This document shows positions 1-6,954 of a stretch of DNA of 6,954 nucleotides, piece by piece. Below the pieces are notes generated by a model. That model saw only the letters and a list, made by a program, of their open reading frames with translations, was not told where the DNA came from and made no database searches. Origin of the DNA: an uncultured Treponema sp. (lineage in GTDB: Bacteria > Spirochaetota > Spirochaetia > Treponematales > Treponemataceae); assembly GCA_934699065.1 (NCBI GenBank), contig CAKUWD010000158.1, positions 1-6,954 on the forward strand, in the 5' to 3' direction. Every line of letters starts with the position of its first letter. Position 1 is the stretch's first letter. A program made the position numbers and the translations under genes.

Positions 1-3000
1 TTACCATCATACATTACGCGGGCTGTATTTCCGTTATTTGAGTTTTTGTAATATGCGTAATCATTTTTTGATGCATAAGTTTCAAGAGTAATTCTGTTTG
101 AATTCTTATCATATTCGTAGAATTCGTTTTTTGAATCCTCGATTGTCCAAATTCGAATCATTTTTTGGATACTGTCGTTCTTGAAAGTTACATAATCACT
201 GACATTGTTTTTATCTATATCTCTGTCATCCCAAATTGTACGGATTTTTATGAATCTGGTTACCAAAGTATTTTTTAAATTAAGATGAATGCTATGATTG
301 CTGCTGTCTACAAAATAATTCCAGTGGTCTTTTGTAATTTCAATCCAATTATCATCTTCATAATTCTTTGCATAAATATGTAAATCTCTTTCTCTTATAC
401 GACTCTTTGATTCCAGATTATTCTTAAAAAGTTCGATTTTCTGTATTTCTTTTTCTTTTCCAAAATCATAGACAAAGGACTTTCCTTTTTCATCAAGGGA
501 AATGTTATCCGCTGGGAAGAACTGGCCATTGAGTGTAGCTTCCTGTTCTGAGGCCATTCCATCTATATCACGGTCTATCTCATTCATACGGTATAAATCT
601 AACTGCTCATAAGTATCTTTTATGAACTTCCCTTTAAGATCAGAATGTGTCAGTCGGTTCAATTTATCATATTCATAAATATCCTTGTAGTTTGTTCCTA
701 CATGAGTTCTCTCAGTAATATTGGAATTAAAATCATAGTTATACTTAAAACCTGTTTGAAGTCCCTTATTTGAACTGAAAACAATACTTGAAATTAATCC
801 GTCTTCACTGTAATCATACTTTTTTTCTATTCCAATATTTGAAATTTTCAAAGTAGCTAATCTGGAATTAGTATAAGTTAAATTTCCGTTAATTAGATTA
901 CTGATTGCAGATACCTGACTGTTTTTGTTATAAGAATATTCTTCTTTTTTCCCTTTTGGAGATGTAACACTTGTTAGACGATTTAAAGAATCATATTCAT
1001 AATTCATTGACAATCCCGTCTTACTCCACTTTTCCTTTCTTGTATTACCGTAAGCATCCGGCTGGTAATCCGATTCAGCCCCGTTGTAGTAAACTGTGAT
1101 ATCTCCTCCAGTCACTGATTTCAAAACTCCGGCTTTATCATATTTATAGCTCCAAGTTTCTTTTTCAACGTTATTGTCTAAAACAGTTTCTTTTGTAATT
1201 TTATCTATCTCATTATAATTTCGATTAAATACAATTCCTTTTGCATCAATAAATGTTGTTATATTTCCCCGGGCATCATACTCATAAGTTAGCTGAGTTG
1301 ATTTTTCATCATTCACTGCTTCTTTTATAATACGTCCAAGCATATCGTATTCATATTGTCTCTTGTTGTTTTCACCATCTGTTTCAGATACAATTCTTCC
1401 AAGTTTATCATATTCTATTGTTTTATTTGATGAATCTGGAAACTCCTCTTTTGTTTTCAGATTCATTTCATTATATGTATAGTTTGTGATATTATCATTG
1501 CGGTCAGTTATGGTTTTAAGATTACCATTTTTGTCATAAGTGTATCTTATTGGAACTGGGTTCCCATTTACCAGTTCATGAGTTTTGTTACCTGCATTAT
1601 CATAAACATACTGAATCCAGGTTTCATCGGGGTTTGTTATCTTTGTTGTTTTTCCAGCTCCATTATATTTATAAGTAGTTTTGTATCCATCAATGATCTG
1701 TTCAATAAGCAGACCAGCATTTGAGTACTTAAATCTAGTCTCTACATTTTCCGGATCTTTTCTGTAAATATTGTTTCCTTGAGCGTCGTAAACTAAATAT
1801 ACATCTGCTGGATAACCAGCTGACCTCTTTACGTTTTGAGGCAGCCAGCCTTTTATGAGACGACCGAAGCTGTCATAAGCCATAGTCATTTTGAATTCTG
1901 CTTTATATGATTCAACACCGTTTCTTGGGTCTATAACGCTTGTTAGGTTTCCTTTTTTGTCATAGGTATAATTAGTTGTACTGTCTTCACCATCTGTCTC
2001 AGAAATCACTTTTCCATTCCAGTCATAAGACCATTTCTTTTCTCTAACATTACCGGGATTATTTTCATAATGAGTCTTTTCAGAAATAACATTTCCTCTG
2101 CCGTCATATTCTTTTTTAATTATGACAGAATGTGTCTCCTCGGTATTATCAAATTTTGATTTTTCTTCAGTAATATAACCAAATGCATTTACCGTATAAT
2201 CAGTTTCAGATAAAAGTTCTCCATCAATTTTTTTTGTAATTTGTTTCAAATAACCATCTTTATTGTATGTATTTGTTTCCTCAAGTTTGTTTGGATAAAC
2301 TATATTACTTAAGAGCCCTCGATTATTATAGTTATAAGCAGTGATATTTCCATTTGCATCGATAGAATTTAGCTTTCTTCCCTTTCCATCATAAACATAA
2401 GATGTAATGTTTTTACCTTCTGTAGCTTCTCCATCTGCCATGAAATACAATATCTCTTTAATAGTATTTCCAAAATTATCTTTTTGAACTGTTTTCTTTT
2501 CATCGAGTTGCTGAGCTGAAAAATTATTTTCAAGAGTCTGTGTATTAAAGATATTCTGCGTTATATAATTTCTATTATCATCATACTCTGTCTGAATAAT
2601 ATTACCATCTGAATTGATCTGTCTGGTTACTCGCCCCTGACTGTCATATTCATATTGTGTTCCAATAAAGCTAGACTTTTCTAATGAAGGAGTTTCATAA
2701 GATGGCTCAGTCATTTTTATAACACGATCATACTTATCGTAATCAAGAAGAATAGTTATTGTTTTTTCAACTTCCTGTAAATTAACATCTAGTGTTTTTC
2801 CATTCTTTTCAAATTTGAAAAATCTTCCTAATCCATCGAAACTATAAACTAAAACGCATCCTAATTCATCTGTAACAGAAATTGTATTTGCACTATCATC
2901 ATGTATAACTTTTATTTCGGAATAGTCTTCCGTATTTAAACTTGAACTATGATATTTTTTAATACCTGTAATACGTCCCATTGCATCATATTGTGTTATT

Positions 3001-6000
3001 GAAACATATCCATCTCTATCTTTCTGTTTTATCAGATTTCCACTGCTTAGTTCATATACATATTCTTCCTTAACTTCTGTTTTTCCTTTAATTCCTTTGA
3101 TCTCTTTATAAACTACATCTTTCTCATACATTCCTTGTTCAGGAAAATTCTCTTTATACACATACTCTGTAATATTGCCTTCTGGGGTTGTAATTTTTTC
3201 AAGCTGTCCATCAATTTTAGAATATTCATATTTATATACATAAGTTTCTTGTAGCTCATTTCCAATTGTTTTTTCTTTTATTTGTCCGAATTCATTATAA
3301 TCATATTTTTCATTTTCAGTAATATCAGGATCTACTTTGTTTAGAGCATAACTTTCTGTTTTTACCTTAGTTGGAAGATTCATTCTATATAAATCAAAAA
3401 CTGCAAGTGTTTTTTTATTTCTATTTATTATGTTCAAGTTAAAAGCAGGTATTACGACTTTAAATTCTCTGGAAATAATTATTTTACATTCATTATTTTC
3501 AGTTTTTGCAGTATGAATTTCTTTTGTAATATTCCCCAAATTATCATATACATATTCATCAGTAACAGTATTTGATTTTTCATTAGCAATTTTAGTATTC
3601 TTTTTAGAAACACGAATAACTGCAGGAGAAATCTCTATTTCTTCGGACTTAATTATCTTACCATTCTTTACTTCACCTTCATAAATAGTTATATTTTTAT
3701 TCTTCGCAAATACAGCATATGAATCATTTATATTTGCAACTTTCTCATCATACCCAGACACATCTTTAATAGCCTCTGGGGCAGTACTCATTCTGAATCT
3801 TGTAGCTTTATAAAAATTACAAAAATCTGTTATTGTCGTTGTCTTCCCATCATAAATTTCAAATTTTGAAACAGGTATATTTTTTTCTATAGGTTCATTA
3901 AAGGTTATTTTATACTGTTTCTCACGTACTATATTTTTTCCTTCCTGATATTCGCTCTCGGATTTCCATAATGTCTGTTTTTTTACTGTTATTTTATTTT
4001 GAATAACCTTATATTTATATTCTTTTTCTATAGTTTTTACATTATCAAAATATTCGATATCCTTCGAAATATCATATTGAAATTTTGTATATCCAATATC
4101 AGGGCCTGTTATATCTGTTAGTAAAGTATAAAAATTTCTGACTGGCTTTTTGTCATCTAAAAGAGCTTCTTCCTTTGGTTCAATTTTTTTATTTATATAA
4201 TTAAGTACTTTTGTTTCATAATTATATTTCCAGATTCGTGCCCCAACATCTGTAGCAGCTAAAAGTCTTGTTTCTGTTGTTTTGTTTATACCATTTTTTC
4301 TATCATCTTCTGTTATCGTAATATTAAAAGGAAGAACCGTATAATTGACAATTCTCCCCTCACTTACCACAGAAAGTATATTCTGATTATTAAGAGAGAA
4401 GAAACTAACAATTCTTCCATAAGAATCTACAATATTTATTATATCTTCATTATAAGTGTAGTTTATTTCATTTTTTCCAGTACAATCTGTAATTCTTTTT
4501 ACTTTGCCATCCTTTTGGTAATAAATCTTTTTTCCATCACTTTGATGTAATACAGCTTCAAAAAACTCATAAGAAACAGACTTAAAGAATAATATATTAC
4601 GAGTAGATTTAACAAATATCAATTCTATCATGCAATCATTATATTCATGATTTTCTACTGCTATACTTAATATGTCCCGATTTTTTTCAACTTGTATGGC
4701 TGTGTTTTCTTTATCCTGTTCAAAATATATATCTTTATCCTCTAAAGCACATTTTAATACCATTTGTGATAAAGAAACATAATTTCCATCTGTTCCATTA
4801 ACAACCATACTATTTCCATTCCAAGCCATGTATGGCATATTAATTTTCCAGCCATCTGCTATTCTCCAGATTTTTTCCCCGTCTATGTCTGTTTTATCCT
4901 CATACGTTAGATCTACCTGAGATTTAGCTGTACTGTATATTCTCTGTATAGGTAAATCAAGACCGTTCTTTCCCGGCAGCACGAATTCAGTAAAACAAGT
5001 AGATAAGCCTCCATCTTCTTCAGATATATTTATTCCACCATCCCCTATTTCTTTATTATTAAAGCTATATGCATCTTCCCGTAACTCTGCTTCCGTAAAC
5101 ACAACTCTTTTTGTTGCCTGTACTGAAAATTCTGTAAAGTGTTTTGTCTTACATCTAATTACTTTTTCTGTACTGTCAATATAGCAGTCTTGCATCTGAA
5201 GCCAGCTGCCCCATAAGTCATCATAATAGAACACAGAAATATCATTTAGTCCAAAATTTTCAGGAATAAGATTTTTGTTGTATCCGATTTCCAGAACAGC
5301 ATCTTGTAAAAGTTCTGCATGATTCGTAACAATCTCTTTTGCTCCATTTTTTCGTACAATTGTTACACTATAAATTCCACCGACAAGAGGGTTCAGAGGT
5401 TTATCAACTTCTGTAAGGATGCTTAGAGGAACTTTGTTTATCTGTATTCTGATAATATCTTCAGCTGTTGTTCCTTCCGGTAAAGATATAGTAAGACCTT
5501 CAAATTCTACTACAGTACTTTTTCCTTTTTCAATTTCTGCAACAGCAAGACCAGCAATTGCACTCTTCCACTCCGTTTTTTCGCTCTCGTTACCAGCCCT
5601 GTCTACTGCCCACATTCTGTAACTGTAAGTCTCGCCATACTTTGTATCTGTATCTTCAAATTTTAATTTACCATATCCATAATTATTCAGTTGTTTTATA
5701 CCATCTTTCCATTCAGGTATTCTCTCAATTCTATAACTTCTCGCCCCTTCCCGTGCAACAAATTTTCCATCACTTATTGAATTATCATCTAGACCATTCC
5801 ATTTTATAAATATCGAATTTTCATCTGGTACAGGTCGTGCATTTTCAGGAAGCGGAGGGCAACTTGTATCTATTTGAATTAGGGCCTCTTCCTGTCGTAT
5901 ATTACCTGCCTTATCTATAGCTCTTATCTGAAGTTTTCTTTTTCCATCTTTTAAATGTTCAGTCTGTAACGGACTTGTACATTCTCGCCACACATTTTCA

Positions 6001-6954
6001 TCTATTCTGTATTCGTAATGACTGATTCCGCTCGTTTTATCTGTAGTTGTAAATTCCGCTACAGGAGTTGTATTATTTGTCCAACCCTTTACATTAAGCA
6101 GTATGTTAAATGATTCAGGCTTGGTTTTATCCATACAAAAACTAACATTCTTTTTTTCACTTATATTTCCAGCCCTGTCTTGTGCACGTACTGTGTATGA
6201 ATAGAAACCATCTTCAAGCACATAATCCTTATACTTATAGCGGCCATAACCACACTCCCAGTCTTCATCATTGAACTGCCACCATAAATCTTCTTCCTTA
6301 CCATCTACGTAAAAAGTTGCCATTCCTGTATTTATGAACTGATTAGCAATCGGTTGGATTATTTCTATCTCAGGCTTTTTTGTATCACGTATTACTTCCA
6401 GATTTTTTTCTGTAGTCCTACCAGTACTGTCTGTTGCCATAACATTTATAGTTTGACTACCTTCTGTTAAATTCAAAATTCTTTCATATCTATCTTTTTC
6501 TATCGGTGTCTCTTCTCCATTAACAAATACTCTTATTGAGTTTCCATTACCAACACAACCGCTCAAAGATATTGTTTCACATTGAGTTATCAATTTACTG
6601 CATGGAATATCAATTGAAACAGAAAGGCTTGCATTTTTTATTTTATCTTCATAAAACTTTGTATCATCAGATGCATTCACCTTGTATTTTTTTGCCGTAC
6701 TTTTGCCATTAAGAGTTGCAACAGCTTTATGAGTTACTGCTTTTAAATAGTTACTATCAATTTCCTTAAGAGGCATCCAGAACAGATTATCTGCCTGCCT
6801 CATATTTATAATTCCATCTACAGTAACTTTTGTATCAGAATTTCCTATCCAGCCTAATATGCATGAGTTTTCTGTAACTTTTTTCTGCGAATTCCAAATC
6901 TCAAAACTTATATTATCATCTTCAACCGGACTTCCGAATAATTCGATTTCCCTT
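1..6954 (-). CDS. Giant RHS/YD-repeat surface protein with Ig/FN3, ZU5-like and discoidin-like domains (partial, both ends missing)
   Basis: Seen: the minus-strand frame with codons from 6953 down to 3 stays open for 2317 codons without a stop, and every part translates to plausible protein. The order is Ig-like modules (about 1-361), an FN3-like module (362-467), a ZU5-like domain (468-611), the LPGKNGLDL motif (659-667), a divergent region (676-1131), a YD-repeat array (1132-2102), a discoidin-like domain (2139-2269) and a further YD-like unit (2277-2317). Known of the family: YD repeats build a spiral beta shell in Rhs proteins, Tc toxin B/C components and teneurins, often enclosing a C-terminal toxin, and Ig/FN3 stalks are common in exported bacterial proteins. 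Inferred: a secreted or surface-displayed protein for adhesion or contact-dependent competition. Signal peptide, anchor, core and tip are all outside the window. No transmembrane segment, frameshift or internal truncation was seen. The family call is firm; the biological role is not. Confidence 0.95.
3..125 (-). repeat. Resumed YD-like unit at the left edge (residues 2277-2317)
   Basis: Right after the discoidin-like domain the protein returns to YD register with EFYEYDKNSNRITLETYA, followed by YAYYKNSNNG and VMYDGK at the window edge. This shows that the discoidin-like domain is inserted in the shell and does not end it. The conserved RHS-associated core and any C-terminal tip must lie beyond the left edge. 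Confidence 0.7.
147..539 (-). other. Discoidin / F5/8 type C-like domain embedded in the YD shell (residues 2139-2269)
   Basis: About 131 residues unlike YD repeats. The landmarks in order are SFVYDFGKEKEIQKIELF, then RERDLHIYAKNYEDDNWIEI, then HSIHLNL, then TRFIKIRTIWDD, and finally KMIRIW. This reproduces the discoidin-family order: a 'hydrophobic-x-D-L/F-G-x-x-x-x-I-x-x-I-x-L' strand, an 'L-x-I-Y-x-S/A-x-x-x-x-x-x-W-x-E-I' strand and a final 'R-F/Y-I-K-I-R' strand. Members usually bind glycans or membranes. Its position between YD units means it would project from the shell surface. The fold call rests on motif order only; other jelly-roll carbohydrate-binding modules are the main alternative. 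Confidence 0.6.
540..647 (-). other. Linker between YD array and discoidin-like domain (residues 2103-2138)
   Basis: After the last regular unit (EYDKLNRLT) the sequence leaves YD register with HSDLKGKFIKDTYEQ. It then has DLYRMN (2119-2124), also present at 1187-1192, and the acidic string EIDRDIDGMASEQE. The D-x-D-x-D-G spacing recalls calcium-binding loops of the thrombospondin-type-3 or dockerin kind, but only one short motif is present, so metal binding is speculative. Confidence 0.4.
648..3560 (-). repeat. YD-repeat array, roughly thirty units (residues 1132-2102)
   Basis: The repeats follow 'Y-x-Y-D-x-x-G-R/N-(I/V/L)-(x)n-G-x-x-(x)-x-Y'. Good copies include YVYDNLGNI (from 1134), TQYDAMGRI, YEYDSQGRV, YVYDGKGRK, KEYDGRGNV, YTYDKKGNL, MAYDSFGRL, YVYDNAGNK, YTYDKNGNL, IEYDKLGRI, YEYDMLGRI, YEYDARGNI, YEYDSLNRL and YEYDKLNRL (ending near 2102). 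Spacing is mostly 20-35 residues. The most regular stretch runs from about 1200 to 1620 in window coordinates. In structures of Tc toxins, teneurins and Rhs effectors these repeats form a spiral beta cage. The units are diverged at DNA level, so this is an old protein repeat and not a recent tandem DNA duplication. Confidence 0.93.
3561..4928 (-). other. Divergent, lysine-rich early shell region (residues 676-1131)
   Basis: About 456 residues with beta-strand-like alternation but few recognisable YD units. The clearest are KIYYQKDGKVKRITD followed by INYTYNED (Y832 at 4458-4460) and IVDSYGRIVSFFSL. Later parts (FQYDISKDIEYFDN, KEYKYKVIQNKITVKK) keep only the Y-x-Y alternation. Lysine, asparagine, isoleucine and glutamate are frequent. 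In family members the N-terminal part of the shell is usually less regular than the YD array, so I infer the early turns of the same beta shell. I do not recognise a separate enzymatic domain, and no catalytic motif was found. Confidence 0.5.
4929..4985 (-). other. YD-shell entry motif LPGKNGLDL (residues 657-675)
   Basis: The segment FVLPGKNGLDLPIQRIYST matches the 'L-P-G-x-N-G-L-D-L-x-x-x-R-x-Y-x-S' element found at the beginning of the repeat shell in Rhs, SpvB/TcaC-like and wall-associated proteins. It marks the change from stalk to shell. It is preceded by an acidic, glycine-rich linker (EIGDGGINISEEDGG) and followed by a segment with WRIADGWKINMPY, the usual 'G-x-G-W-x-x-x-x-P' type strand after this motif. 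Confidence 0.75.
5121..5552 (-). other. ZU5-like beta domain preceding the YD shell (residues 468-611)
   Basis: About 144 residues running from GLAVAEIEKGKSTVVEFEGL to HFTEFSV (605-611). Visible landmarks are an early 'V-x-F-E-G-L-T-I-S-L-P-E-G' strand pair, LQDAVLEIGYNKNLIPENFG, SVFYYDDLWGSWLQM, and a last 'T-K-H-F-T-E-F-S-V'. A beta-rich domain with 'W-x-x-L/M', a D-x-x-x-x-x-V-x-x strand and a terminal 'H-F-S/T-x-F-x-V' is the pattern of ZU5-like modules, which often stand just before repeat shells in large bacterial proteins. Some relatives self-cleave near this motif. I see no clear cleavage site and do not claim processing. Confidence 0.5.
5553..5870 (-). other. Fibronectin-type-III-like module (residues 362-467)
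   Basis: This module starts at DTSCPPLPENARPVP and has the strand SIFIKWNGLDD. It then has a strand ARSYRIERIPEW and ends with GETYSYRMWAVDRAGNESE (AVDRAGN at 449-455). The 'I-x-I-x-W' first strand, the 'Y-x-I-E-R' strand and the 'Y-x-Y-R-V-x-A-V-D-x-A-G-N-x-S' final strand are the usual FN3 landmarks. It is slightly longer than a typical 90-residue FN3 because of a loop around residues 410-430. It sits between the Ig stalk and the ZU5-like domain. Confidence 0.7.
5871..6131 (-). other. Ig-like stalk module 3 (residues 275-361)
   Basis: It begins at the linker DKTKPESFNI and continues through an N-T-T-P turn and the strand ISHYEYRIDENVW. It ends with KLQIRAIDKAGNI (AIDKAGN at 345-351). The order 'D-K-x-x-G-I-x-x-Y-E-Y-R-I-D-x-x-x-W' then 'L-x-I-R-A-x-D-x-A-G-N' is very typical of OmpL47-type or Ig-like repeats in large exported bacterial proteins. 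This is the best-formed of the three modules. Two cysteines (REC and, just past the boundary, TSC) might be oxidised if the protein is exported. Confidence 0.7.
6132..6386 (-). other. Ig-like stalk module 2 (residues 190-274)
   Basis: It opens with DTKKPEIEI and closes with the strand YSYTVRAQDRAGNIS (AQDRAGN at 257-263). It is bounded by the next linker, MDKTKP. The centre is unusually aromatic and acidic (EEDLWWQFNDEDWECGYGRY), which could form an exposed binding patch. The 'Y-x-V-R-A-x-D-x-A-G-N' strand followed by 'D-K-T-K-P' is a classic signature of tandem Ig-like repeats in large bacterial surface proteins. The fold assignment is by motif; no ligand can be inferred. Confidence 0.65.
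6384..6632 (-). other. Ig-like stalk module 1 (residues 108-190)
   Basis: A beta-rich module of about 83 residues. It has paired cysteines in IPCSKLITQC and SGC, a V-F-V-N-G hairpin near the middle, and the closing strand TINVMATDSTGR (motif ATDSTGR at 173-179). It ends at the linker VIRDTKKPEIEI. The N-G hairpin followed by 'I-x-V-x-A-x-D-x-x-G' is characteristic of bacterial Ig-like modules. The D-T-K-K-P linker is the usual boundary between such modules and also opens the next one. Its role is inferred to be a spacer or adhesive stalk. Confidence 0.6.
6633..6953 (-). other. N-terminal edge segment, probable Ig-like beta domain (residues 1-107)
   Basis: This is the most N-terminal part visible, and it is cut by the right edge of the window. 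It alternates hydrophobic and polar residues as a beta-sandwich does. It contains the run TKVTVDGIINMRQADNLFWM, followed by a segment reaching KAVTHKAVATLNGKS and ending KYKVN. A V-x-V-D/N-G hairpin, then an aromatic strand, then an A-x-x-x-x-G-K-S turn resembles the glucodextranase-B-type Ig-like modules seen in exported bacterial proteins. I infer one more stalk module. The match is by pattern only, and the domain start is not visible. Confidence 0.45.

Noticed and set aside
561..581. EIDRDIDG as a true thrombospondin-type-3 or dockerin calcium repeat
   Set aside because: There is only one short copy before the discoidin-like domain, without the tandem D-x-D-x-D-G-x-x-D spacing that defines these families. 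It is kept only as a weak observation.
648..3560. The regular recurrence of tcatattcata-like strings as a DNA repeat or CRISPR-like array
   Set aside because: The strings are the complement of Tyr-Glu-Tyr-Asp codons in YD units. Spacing is irregular and the sequence between them is coding, with no palindromic conserved repeat.
4681..4687. T-runs on the plus strand as possible rho-independent terminators (also at 6151-6157 and elsewhere)
   Set aside because: They are the complement of Glu/Lys/Asn codons (GAA AAA AAT and similar) inside the open frame, and no GC-rich hairpin lies next to them.
5419..5622. Plus-strand open frame of 67 codons starting MLRGTLFICI
   Set aside because: It lies fully antisense to the FN3-like and ZU5-like domains of the large minus-strand gene. 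Its hydrophobic, Ser/Phe-rich composition is what the complement of K/E/N-rich coding sequence yields, and I saw no convincing ribosome binding site.
5558..5809. Plus-strand open frame of 83 codons rich in His, Tyr, Leu and Ser
   Set aside because: It is antisense to the FN3-like domain, overlaps the other antisense frame, and has no recognisable family or start signal.
6150..6156. Minus-strand heptamer A AAA AAG in the phase of a -1 ribosomal slippery site
   Set aside because: Such heptamers arise easily in AT-rich, lysine-rich genes (another lies in the Glu-Lys-Lys-Tyr codons near 810). I saw no stimulatory hairpin or Shine-Dalgarno element, and the zero frame continues intact for thousands of bases.

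Overview
The whole window lies inside one very large protein-coding gene on the minus strand. Reading the reverse complement with codons occupying 6953 down to 3 gives 2317 consecutive codons. I found no stop codon, and neither the true start nor the true stop is in the window. The product is a multidomain RHS/YD-repeat (teneurin/Rhs/wall-associated type) protein, probably secreted or surface-anchored. There is no intergenic DNA, RNA gene, mobile element, CRISPR array, promoter or terminator that I can support.

Layout in protein order (right to left on the given strand; residue numbers count from the first complete codon, residue 1 = 6951-6953). Residues 1-107: a beta-rich, Ig-like segment cut by the window edge. 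Residues 108-361: three Ig-like modules. Residues 362-467: a fibronectin-III-like module. Residues 468-611: a ZU5-like beta domain ending in HFTEFSV. Residues 657-675: the LPGKNGLDL motif that typically opens the YD shell. Residues 676-1131: a lysine-rich, divergent stretch with only a few degenerate YD-like units. Residues 1132-2102: a dense array of roughly thirty YD repeats. Residues 2103-2138: a linker with an acidic DRDIDG motif. Residues 2139-2269: a discoidin (F5/8 type C)-like domain placed inside the shell. Residues 2277-2317: YD-like sequence resumes and runs off the left edge.

Taken together this is a long adhesive stalk (Ig/FN3 modules) followed by a YD-repeat beta shell. In known Rhs, Tc-toxin and teneurin proteins such a shell encloses a C-terminal payload. 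The conserved RHS-associated core, any toxin tip and any immunity gene would lie beyond the left edge (lower coordinates), so toxin activity cannot be judged here.

Organism: the DNA is AT-rich (about one third G+C by eye), with AAA/GAA/AAT/ATA-rich codon use and a T-rich plus strand that mirrors the A-rich coding strand. This suits a low-GC anaerobe such as a host-associated Treponema or a Lachnospiraceae/Clostridia member. I lean towards a spirochaete (Treponema) from general resemblance, but nothing in the window proves it.
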